Under the pieces are notes generated by a model. It was given only the letters and a program-made list of their open reading frames with translations, searched no databases and was not told the origin of the DNA. This document shows positions 1 through 5,258 of a DNA stretch of 6,468 bases, piece by piece. The DNA is from Betaproteobacteria bacterium (GTDB taxonomy: Bacteria; Pseudomonadota; Gammaproteobacteria; Burkholderiales; Rhodocyclaceae): NCBI GenBank assembly GCA_028065725.1, contig JAPTVL010000250.1, positions 1 through 6,468 of the forward strand, given 5' to 3'. Numbering within the stretch: the first letter of the stretch is position 1; every line of letters starts with the position of its first letter. The position numbers were made by a program, and so were the translations under genes.

Positions 1-2
1 AC

Positions 3-24
3 CCGCCCTGTTCAATCCGGGCGG
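3..24. repeat. Short inverted repeat (6-bp stem, 10-nt loop)
   Basis: CCGCCC (3-8) can pair with GGGCGG (19-24) around a 10-nt loop. Neither side is followed by a run of T on either strand, so it does not look like a classical intrinsic terminator. It may be the remnant of a 3' end of a gene left of the window, or chance in GC-rich DNA. Confidence 0.2.
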
Positions 25-111
25 CAGAAGTTAGCAACACGCTGCTCCCTCACGACCTGTCCGCCGAGTGTTGCATTATTGTGGGTCAAGGGGAATTTGA
101 GCAAGGCGCTC

Positions 112-138
112 GCGGGGCTTGCGGGGCTTGCGGGGCTT
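112..138. repeat. Tandem repeat, three perfect copies of GCGGGGCTT
   Basis: Three head-to-tail identical 9-bp units occupy 112-120, 121-129 and 130-138. A degenerate continuation (GCGGAGGCGG) follows. The array lies in non-coding DNA about 120 bp upstream of the probable promoter. Copy number could vary by slippage. No function is visible. Confidence 0.85.
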
Positions 139-259
139 GCGGAGGCGGCGACCAAGCCCTGAACCTGATCTGGATGGAGGGGCGCGACAGTCCGCACCCC
201 TCGGCGACATGCCGCAGCCCCGCCCCCTCGGGTTGGCCAATAAGCTGAATTTATTTGTA

Positions 260-266
260 CTATATT
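260..266 (+). promoter_or_regulatory. Probable -10 element (sigma-S-like) of the stress cluster promoter
   Basis: CTATATT matches the sigma-S -10 consensus CTATACT at 6 of 7 positions, including the upstream C typical of RpoS promoters. Its TATATT core matches the sigma-70 hexamer at 5 of 6. No good -35 lies at standard spacing; the nearest candidate, TTGGCC at 233-238, is 22 bp from the TATATT core. A weak or absent -35 is tolerated by sigma-S. Transcription would begin near 273, giving a leader of about 75 nt before the ATG at 348. The AT-rich setting contrasts with the GC-rich DNA on both sides. Sigma-S dependence is inferred from the motif and from the stress-type genes downstream. Confidence 0.45.
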
Positions 267-281
267 GAATGAATTCATTCA
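266..281. promoter_or_regulatory. Perfect 16-bp palindrome, candidate operator
   Basis: TGAATGAATTCATTCA is identical to its own reverse complement over all 16 bases. It begins at the last base of the -10 element and covers the expected transcription start, an ideal place for a repressor to block RNA polymerase. The TGAATGA...TCATTCA half-sites resemble operators of some TetR-family repressors such as BM3R1, but I cannot assign a regulator and none is encoded in the window. It has no single-stranded loop, so a dimeric protein site is more likely than an RNA hairpin. Confidence 0.5.
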
Positions 282-334
282 GGCTGACGGTGCGCCCCGC
301 AATCCGGCAGATATGTGCTGCCCCGCAAACCCGC

Positions 335-343
335 AAAGGAGAG
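335..343 (+). promoter_or_regulatory. Ribosome binding site fixing the DUF3597 gene start
   Basis: AAAGGAGAG lies 4 nt before the ATG at 348. An in-frame upstream ATG at 315 has no comparable site and would add residues unlike the family's N-terminus (MGxFSxIL), so 348 is preferred. Confidence 0.85.
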
Positions 344-347
344 AACC

Positions 348-737
348 ATGGGATTCTTCAGCAAGATCCTCGCGAAGCTCGGCATCGGCAGTGACGAAGC
401 GGCGGCTGCTCCCGCACCCACCACCGCACCCGCGGGCACGGCGCCGGCTACGCCGCCGCCGCCCAAGCCGGTCGCGGTCGTCGATGTCGTCGCGGAACTG
501 GAACAGCGCGCGGCTGCAAACCCGCAGAAGCTGAACTGGCGGACCTCCATCGTCGACTTGCTGAAACTCCTCGATATCGACAGCAGCTTCGCGGCGCGCA
601 AGGAGCTGGCCACGGAACTGGGGTGCCCGGCGGATTTGATGGGGGATTCGGCGAAGATGAACATGTGGCTGCACAAGACCGTGCTCGCGCGCATCGCCGC
701 CAACGGCGGCAACGTGCCCAAGGAACTGCTGGGCTGA
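348..737 (+). CDS. DUF3597 domain-containing protein
   Basis: A 129-residue protein of the DUF3597 family, whose biochemical role is not known. It opens with a short amphipathic segment, MGFFSKILAKLGIG (1-14), that could touch a membrane or a partner. An Ala/Pro-rich flexible linker follows (about 18-43). The conserved helical domain (44-129) contains LNWRTSIVDLLKLLDIDSS (62-80) and GDSAKMNMWLHKTV (99-112), both hallmarks of the family. There is no signal peptide or transmembrane helix, so a cytoplasmic or peripheral location is likely. The start is set by a strong AAAGGAGAG site. It is the first gene of a four-gene plus-strand cluster and lies just behind the promoter/palindrome island. The DUF937 gene follows after 23 nt. 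Family assignment comes from recognised motifs; a stress role is inferred only from the neighbours. Confidence 0.9.
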   Translation: MGFFSKILAKLGIGSDEAAAAPAPTTAPAGTAPATPPPPKPVAVVDVVAELEQRAAANPQKLNWRTSIVDLLKLLDIDSSFAARKELATELGCPADLMGDSAKMNMWLHKTVLARIAANGGNVPKELLG

Positions 738-760
738 GCCGGAAACAAGGGAGCAGGCAC

Positions 761-1348
761 ATGCAAATCACCGACATCCTCGCCCAGATGGGCGGCCTCC
801 AATCCATGGCGCGGGAACTTGGGGTAAGCGAGACCCAGGCGGCAACCGGCGCCGAAGCGCTTATCCCGGCAATCCTCGGCGGGTTCAAGAAACAGGCGCA
901 GTCACAGCCCACCGGTCTCGATGGGCTCGGCGGCCTGCTCGGACAACTCGGTGGTGGCGGACTGCTCGACGACGTTCTGTCACCACAACCGACGAACGTG
1001 AGCCGCGGCAACGACGTGCTCGGACAGATCTTCGGCTCCAGGGACGTGAGCCGCGCGGTCGCTCAGAATGCGGCCTCGCAGTCTGGGCTCGACCCGAGCT
1101 TACTGAAGAAAATGCTGCCGATGGTGGCGATGCTGGTCGCAGGCTACATGGCAAAACAGCGGAGCGGCGGCGCTGAAGCGCAGTCCTCGGGTGGCGGGCT
1201 CGGTGGTCTGTTGGGGAACCTGCTCGGTGGTGCCGGCGCTCAGACATCGAGCGCCTCCTCGTCGGGGCTCGCCTCGATGCTCGACCTCAATGGCGACGGC
1301 AATCCGCTGGACGACATCCTGCGGATGGCTGGCAAGGCAATGCGCTAG
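761..1348 (+). CDS. DUF937 family (YidB-like) protein
   Basis: A 195-residue protein of the DUF937 family, of unknown function and related in style to E. coli YidB. The N-terminal part (1-48) carries the family pattern of a DIL-x-Q start, a short helix, and a small-residue-rich ALIPAILGGF segment. Gly/Leu-rich stretches lie at 52-73 and about 144-160. The core helix region contains GQIFGSRDVSRAVAQNAA (88-105) and LLKKMLPMVAMLVAGYMAKQ (114-133), typical of the family. Near the C-terminus, DLNGDGNPLDD (175-185) resembles a calcium-binding EF-hand loop, with Asp175, Asn177 and Asp179 at positions 1, 3 and 5 but Ile at position 12. There is no signal peptide. AAGGGAG (747-753), 7 nt before the ATG, fixes the start; a longer frame from 623 overlaps the DUF3597 gene and lacks such a site. 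It is probably co-transcribed with the gene upstream. Confidence 0.9.
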   Translation: MQITDILAQMGGLQSMARELGVSETQAATGAEALIPAILGGFKKQAQSQPTGLDGLGGLLGQLGGGGLLDDVLSPQPTNVSRGNDVLGQIFGSRDVSRAVAQNAASQSGLDPSLLKKMLPMVAMLVAGYMAKQRSGGAEAQSSGGGLGGLLGNLLGGAGAQTSSASSSGLASMLDLNGDGNPLDDILRMAGKAMR

Positions 1349-1398
1349 CCTCGCCGGCACGCATTGGCGGGTTGCTTCGATTTCTGGGGAGAACAAAC

Positions 1399-1650
1399 AT
1401 GGGCTGGATCATCTCGTTGATCATTGGCGGTATCGTCGGCTGGCTGGCGAGCATCGTCATGAAGACCAACGCCCAGATGGGCTGGATCGCCAACGTATTG
1501 GTGGGGGTGTTGGGATCGATGCTGGGCTTCTGGATCGCCGGAATGCTGGGTATCGCGCCCGCCGGCATCCTGCGCTTCGTGGTCGCGGTCGCAGGCGCGG
1601 CGCTGCTGATCTTCATCCTGGGAAAGCTCGGCGTCTTCCGGAAGATATGA
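1399..1650 (+). CDS. GlsB/YeaQ/YmgE family stress response membrane protein
   Basis: An 83-residue, almost wholly hydrophobic inner-membrane protein of the transglycosylase-associated family. E. coli YeaQ and YmgE, of nearly the same length (82-84), belong to it. Three membrane segments are visible: 2-21 with GGIVGWLAS, 28-50 with NVLVGVLGSMLG, and 56-78, followed by a basic tail (RKI). The Gly-rich helices and the short polar loop KTNAQ between the first two are typical. The molecular function is unknown; family members are often induced by general or envelope stress. The start at 1399 is set by GGGGAGA at 1386-1392 and by the family's MGWI-type N-terminus. An upstream in-frame ATG at 1372 would add nine polar or basic residues and is less likely. 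It lies 50 nt after the DUF937 gene. Confidence 0.94.
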   Translation: MGWIISLIIGGIVGWLASIVMKTNAQMGWIANVLVGVLGSMLGFWIAGMLGIAPAGILRFVVAVAGAALLIFILGKLGVFRKI

Positions 1651-1713
1651 CGCCAGCCGCACGCGAATTCAGGCGCTGGACACAAGGCAGATCACCATCC
1701 GGATCAACGGCAT

Positions 1714-1721
1714 GGAAGGAG
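1714..1721 (+). promoter_or_regulatory. Ribosome binding site choosing between two starts of the di-iron protein
   Basis: GGAAGGAG ends one base before an ATG at 1723 and seven bases before an in-frame ATG at 1729. The second spacing is normal for bacterial initiation and the first is too tight, so 1729 is preferred. The two versions differ by only two residues. Confidence 0.75.
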
Positions 1722-1728
1722 CATGAAC

Positions 1729-2460
1729 ATGGTCATCACCAACACGCAGTCAGGGACGAATGTCCATGAAGTTGCAGCGGGGATCTACCGCATCAACACG
1801 CCGGTGGTCATGGAGGGCGGTCCGGGAGGGTTTTCATTCAACCAGTACCTCATCGCTGGCGATGAACCGCTGATCTTCCACACCGGACCGCGAGCCATGT
1901 TCCCGCTGGTCCGCGAGGCGGTTGCGAGTGTGATGCCGGTGGAGAAGCTTCGTTACATCGCCTTTTCCCACGTTGAAGCGGATGAGTGCGGCTCGCTCAA
2001 CGAATGGCTCTCGGCAGCCCCGCAATCTTCGCCCCTGTGCGGCACGGTTGCTGCCCTGGTATCGATCAACGACCTGGCCGACCGGCCCCCGCGCGCGCTC
2101 GCTGACGGGGAGACACTCTCGCTCGGCAAGCATTCCGTGCGGTGGTTCGACACGCCGCATCTGCCCCACGGGTGGGAATGCGGATACCTGATGGAGGAAA
2201 AAACCAGGACGCTGCTTTGCGGCGATCTGTTCACCCAGGCCGGCGCCGATCTTCCGGCACTCACCGAGTCGGACATTCTCGGACCCAGCGAGGCGTTCCG
2301 CCAGGCGATGGACTATTTTTCACACACGAAGCATGCCGGCCAGATGCTGGAGCGGCTGGCTTCGGCAGAACCGGCGACGCTTGCGTGCATGCACGGCAGT
2401 GCATGGCGGGGTGACGGTGCCACGCTGTTGCGTGCGCTTGCCGACGAGTGGTCTCGATAA
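1729..2460 (+). CDS. Stand-alone MBL-fold oxygen-binding di-iron domain protein (flavodiiron-like)
   Basis: A 243-residue metallo-beta-lactamase-fold protein resembling the di-iron half of flavodiiron proteins. The complete ligand set is visible: His81-x-Glu83-x-Asp85 (in SHVEADECG), His147 in PHLPHGWE, Asp166 in CGDLFT, and His222 in MHG. Spacing of 18 residues between His147 and Asp166 and 55 between Asp166 and His222 fits the H-x-E-x-D...H...D...H pattern of flavodiiron enzymes. Glu rather than the hydrolase Zn-ligand His at position 83 argues for iron and against a hydrolase. The flavodoxin/FMN domain of true flavodiiron NO/O2 reductases is absent. The protein may therefore sense or bind O2 or NO, or take electrons from a partner encoded elsewhere. 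There is no signal peptide, so it should be cytoplasmic. It lies 78 nt after the GlsB-type gene and is the last gene of the plus-strand cluster. The fold is confident; the physiological substrate is not known. Confidence 0.9.
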   Translation: MVITNTQSGTNVHEVAAGIYRINTPVVMEGGPGGFSFNQYLIAGDEPLIFHTGPRAMFPLVREAVASVMPVEKLRYIAFSHVEADECGSLNEWLSAAPQSSPLCGTVAALVSINDLADRPPRALADGETLSLGKHSVRWFDTPHLPHGWECGYLMEEKTRTLLCGDLFTQAGADLPALTESDILGPSEAFRQAMDYFSHTKHAGQMLERLASAEPATLACMHGSAWRGDGATLLRALADEWSR

Positions 2461-2534
2461 GCTGCGTCCAGCTTGCACCGATCGCGTCAGGCTCGAACTT
2501 CACCGATCAAGTGCTTGCCGTGACAGCGCGTTTT
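2461..2534. other. Spacer between convergent genes, no clear terminator
   Basis: The di-iron gene and ppx run toward each other and stop 74 bp apart. A small hairpin, AAGCTG (2459-2464) with CAGCTT (2469-2474) around a CGTC loop, overlaps the plus-strand stop codon but lacks a following T run. An 8-bp direct repeat, CACCGATC, occurs at 2476-2483 and 2501-2508. TTTT at 2531-2534 is not preceded by a GC-rich stem. Rho-dependent ending or read-through is possible on both strands. Confidence 0.5.
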
Positions 2535-4013
2535 CTAGCTGAAGGTATATTTCATCCCGACCGCGTTCCAGTGTGCGGCTTCCTCCTCCAGCGCGCGCTG
2601 GGTCAGCGGGCGGTTCTCCAGCCAGCCGCCGGACAGGGTCAGACGATAGCGCTTGTTGCTGGCTTCGGCCTTCACGTCGGGCAGGTGCGGTTCGGCGCGG
2701 CTGCGGCAGAGGATGACGGCCTGGCGCAGCAGCCACACCAGCAGGCGGTCGTTGTCGGACAGCGCAGCGTCGACGGCAAACTCCGGCAACTTGGCCAGCG
2801 TGCCGCGCTGGGCGCGTGCCAATAGCGCCAGGCGTGCCTGTTCGGATCGCGAAAATCCGGGCATGTCGGCGTTTTGCAGGATGTAGCCGGAATGGCGGTG
2901 ATAGCCGCTGTGCGACACCATCAGGCCGATTTCGTGCAGCCGGGCGCCCCATTCCAGAAAACGCACGTCGTTGTCGCCCCCCTGCCCGGTGGCGTGCAGC
3001 AGCTTCAGCGCCACTTTGTTGACACGTACCGCCTGCTGGGTGTCGATATGATAGCGGCGCATGAATTCGTCGACTGTCGCCTCGCGCATGTCCTGCTTGT
3101 GGAAGCGTCCCAGCAGGTCGTACAGGATGCCTTCGCGCATCGCGGTCTCGGCGACGTCCATCTGCTCGATGCCGAGTTCGGCGAACAGACCCGACATGAT
3201 GGCGAAGCCGCCGGCGATGACCGGGCGGCGGTCACGCGAAAGGCCGGCCAATTCCAGCGCGTCGGTATGTCCCGCCTTGATCAGCAGGCTGCGCAGGCGC
3301 GCCAGGCCGTCCGCCGTGATGCCGCGCTCCGACAGTCCGTTTTGTTCGAGGATGTCGCGCAGGGCGCGCGCGGTGCCGGACGAGCCGATGGCCTGCTGCC
3401 AGTTGCTCCTGGAAAACTCGCGGGCGATGCGCTCGACCTCGGCGCGTGCCGTCATTTCGGCGGCCTTCAGCGCGGCCTTGTCGATGACGCCGTCGGCGAA
3501 AAAGCGCCGCGAAAAGTTGACGCAGCCCATGTGCAGGCTTTCGCGCTCGTGCGGCTTCAGGCCGTGGCCGATGATGAATTCGGTGGAACCGCCACCAATG
3601 TCGACCACCAGCCGCTTGTCGGGTGAAGCGGGCAGCGAATGGGCGACGCCGACGTAGATCAGCCGCGCCTCCTCGCGCCCGGCGACAATCTCGATCGGGT
3701 GCCCCAGCGCGGCTTCGGCCTTGCGGATGAAGGCGTCGGCGTTCTTGGCGACGCGCAGGGTGGAGGTGCCGATGCAGCGGACCGCTTCGGGAGAGAGTCC
3801 GCGCAGGCGCTCGCCGAAGCGCTGCAGGCAGGCCAGTGCGCGCGTCTGGGTGGCGTCGTCGAGGCGCTTGTCGTCGGCGAGGCCGCCGGCCAGGCGCACG
3901 GTTTCCTTCAGCGAGTCGAGCGGATACAACTGGTCGCCTGCCACACGCGCGACCTCGAGACGGAAGGAATTGGAGCCGAGATCGACGGCGGCGAGGGTGT
4001 CATACGTCTTCAT
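2535..4013 (-). CDS. ppx: Exopolyphosphatase, Ppx/GppA family
   Basis: A 492-residue cytoplasmic exopolyphosphatase of the Ppx/GppA family (E. coli Ppx has 513). It removes terminal phosphate from inorganic polyphosphate and may also act on pppGpp. The actin-like ASKHA fold is visible as DLGSNSFRLEVAR (11-23, phosphate-1 loop), GREEARLIYVG (112-122, with the catalytic Glu region), DIGGGSTEF (138-146, phosphate-2 loop), GSSGTARAL (210-218) and REGILYDL (293-300). The C-terminal HD-like region has WGARLHEIGLMVSHSG (355-370) and HRHSGYILQN (372-381), as in long Ppx proteins, which favours Ppx over the short Ppx1-only forms. The start ATG overlaps the stop of the Spm fusion gene as ATGA with no strong ribosome binding site of its own, suggesting translational coupling. 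It is the last gene of the minus-strand operon. No ppk is present in the window. Ppx versus GppA cannot be settled by sequence alone. Confidence 0.96.
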   Translation of the reverse strand: MKTYDTLAAVDLGSNSFRLEVARVAGDQLYPLDSLKETVRLAGGLADDKRLDDATQTRALACLQRFGERLRGLSPEAVRCIGTSTLRVAKNADAFIRKAEAALGHPIEIVAGREEARLIYVGVAHSLPASPDKRLVVDIGGGSTEFIIGHGLKPHERESLHMGCVNFSRRFFADGVIDKAALKAAEMTARAEVERIAREFSRSNWQQAIGSSGTARALRDILEQNGLSERGITADGLARLRSLLIKAGHTDALELAGLSRDRRPVIAGGFAIMSGLFAELGIEQMDVAETAMREGILYDLLGRFHKQDMREATVDEFMRRYHIDTQQAVRVNKVALKLLHATGQGGDNDVRFLEWGARLHEIGLMVSHSGYHRHSGYILQNADMPGFSRSEQARLALLARAQRGTLAKLPEFAVDAALSDNDRLLVWLLRQAVILCRSRAEPHLPDVKAEASNKRYRLTLSGGWLENRPLTQRALEEEAAHWNAVGMKYTFS

Positions 4014-5248
4014 GCTACTGCACCAAAAAACAGATAGGCCATGCCGATGGCGGCGAGAATGCCGGCGACGTCGGCGATCAGCCCACAGGCGACGGCGTGG
4101 CGCACGCGACGGACGCCGACCGCGCCGAAGTACACCGCCAGCACATAGAAGGTCGTCTCGGTGCTGCCCTGCACGATGGAGGCGAGCCGGCCTGCGAACG
4201 AATCCGCACCGTGGGTCTGCATGGTGTCGATCATCATCGCGCGCGCGCCGCTGCCGGAAAACGGCTTCAGCAACGCGGTCGGCAGGCCGTCGATCCAGCG
4301 CGCATCGAATCCCAGCCCGAGCACCGCGCTGCGCGCCGCCCCCATCAGCAGGTCGAGTGCGCCGCTGGCACGGAAGACCGCGATGGCCACCAGCATCGCG
4401 ACAAGATACGGGATGATGGTGACCGCCGTATGAAAGCCTTCCTTGGCGCCTTCGACGAAGGCCTCATAGGCGTTGACGCGGCTCCGCACGGCCATCAGCA
4501 GGAACGTGACGATGATGCCGAACAGCAGCACATTGCTGAGGATCGACGATTGCCGCGTCATCTCTACGGCGTCGAGACTCCCGAAATACGCGACCATGCC
4601 GCCGATCAAGGCGGTGGCGCCACCGAGGTAGGCCATGGTGACGCGATTCCACAGGTGCAGTTTCTGGAAGAAGCCGGTAACGAACAGGCCGATCAGGGTG
4701 CCGATGTAGGTGGTGATCAACAGTGGCACGAAGACGTCGGTGGGGTTGGCGGCGCCGAGCTGGGCGCGGTAGGTGAAGATGGTGACCGGCAGCAGGGTGA
4801 CCGATGCGGTATTGATGACCAGGAACAGGATTTGCGCGTCGCTCGCGGTGTCCTTCGAGGGATTGAGCTTCTGCAGTTCCTGCATCGCCTTGATGCCGAG
4901 CGGGGTCGCGGCATTGTCGAGCCCCAGCATGTTGGCGCCCATGTTCATGGTCATCGCGCCGAGCGCGGGGTGGTTCGCCGGCACCTCGGGGAACAGGCGG
5001 CGGAACAGCGGCGCCAGGCCGCGCGTCAGCACGTCGAGCATGCCGGCGCGCTCGCCGATTTTCATCACCCCGAGCCACAGCGCCATCACGCCGGTGAGGC
5101 CGAGCGCGATTTCAAATGCGGTCTTGCTGCTGTCGAACAGCGCCTTCACCAGCGCGGCGAAGATGTCGGCGTCACCGAGGACCAGCAGTTTGAATGACGC
5201 AATCAGGAAGGCGACCAGGATGAAGCCGATCCACAGCGCGTTGAGCAT
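4010..5248 (-). CDS. Fused SpmA-SpmB nucleoside recognition (Gate) domain membrane protein
   Basis: A 412-residue polytopic inner-membrane protein that joins homologues of spore maturation proteins SpmA (about 1-205) and SpmB (about 235-412), which are separate genes in Bacillus. The SpmA half shows LWLGVMKIGERAG (57-69), NMGANMLGLDNAATPLGIKA (102-121) and LVINTASVTLLP (143-154). The SpmB half shows KPFSGSGARAMMIDTMQTHG (328-347) and GSTETTFYVLAVYFGAVG (361-378). Both halves carry the nucleoside recognition/Gate domain found in nucleoside transporters and related membrane proteins. About eight to ten hydrophobic helices are apparent. The fused form is known in proteobacteria that do not sporulate, where its role is unresolved; transport or signalling of a small molecule is conceivable. 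MLNALWIGF is the usual family N-terminus, although the site before it is a poor Shine-Dalgarno match. The gene starts 10 nt after the AmpE-like gene and overlaps ppx by 4 nt. Confidence 0.94.
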   Translation of the reverse strand: MLNALWIGFILVAFLIASFKLLVLGDADIFAALVKALFDSSKTAFEIALGLTGVMALWLGVMKIGERAGMLDVLTRGLAPLFRRLFPEVPANHPALGAMTMNMGANMLGLDNAATPLGIKAMQELQKLNPSKDTASDAQILFLVINTASVTLLPVTIFTYRAQLGAANPTDVFVPLLITTYIGTLIGLFVTGFFQKLHLWNRVTMAYLGGATALIGGMVAYFGSLDAVEMTRQSSILSNVLLFGIIVTFLLMAVRSRVNAYEAFVEGAKEGFHTAVTIIPYLVAMLVAIAVFRASGALDLLMGAARSAVLGLGFDARWIDGLPTALLKPFSGSGARAMMIDTMQTHGADSFAGRLASIVQGSTETTFYVLAVYFGAVGVRRVRHAVACGLIADVAGILAAIGMAYLFFGAVA

Positions 5249-5258
5249 GGAGTGACTG

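Larger units (their letters stand above)
1..347. other. Gene-free leader region upstream of the plus-strand stress cluster
   Basis: I see no convincing gene here. The reading frame that is open on the minus strand (12-278) has no ribosome binding site and no recognisable protein, and its repetitive Ser-Pro-Ala run is simply the 9-bp tandem repeat read backwards. The stretch holds a weak hairpin at the left edge (3-24), a GC-rich middle with the tandem repeat (112-138), a short TTGGCCAA palindrome (233-240), and an AT-rich island (about 241-281) with a likely promoter and operator. From about 273 to 347 it would be the untranslated leader of the DUF3597 gene. Confidence 0.7.

Noticed and set aside
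112..138. CRISPR-like array
   Set aside because: The units are 9 bp with no spacers between them, so it is a simple tandem repeat.
12..278. A minus-strand open frame of 88 codons in the leader region
   Set aside because: No ribosome binding site, no homology signal, and a Ser-Pro-Ala repeat that is only the 9-bp DNA repeat read in reverse. Its start would lie within the promoter/palindrome island.
266..281. Cloning junction or adapter because the palindrome is centred on GAATTC
   Set aside because: Symmetry extends five bases beyond the restriction site on each side, flanking sequence is continuous with the gene context, and GAATTC also occurs elsewhere in the window (about 1665 and 3062) without symmetry.
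623..760. Longer N-terminus for the DUF937 protein
   Set aside because: It would overlap the end of the DUF3597 gene by over 100 bp. The ATG at 761 has a good AAGGGAG site and gives the family's usual N-terminus.
2874..3626. A 250-codon plus-strand open frame antisense to ppx
   Set aside because: The opposite strand encodes all the conserved Ppx motifs. This frame has no recognisable domain and lies in its shadow.
3836..5197. A 453-codon plus-strand open frame antisense to the ppx/Spm fusion junction
   Set aside because: Its product is rich in Arg, His, Gln and Asp with no family motif, it has no ribosome binding site, and both minus-strand genes beneath it are clearly recognised. It is a by-product of high GC content.
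4010..5248. Evidence of a spore-forming host from the SpmA/SpmB homology
   Set aside because: The fused form is known from non-sporulating proteobacteria, and every other gene here is of proteobacterial type.
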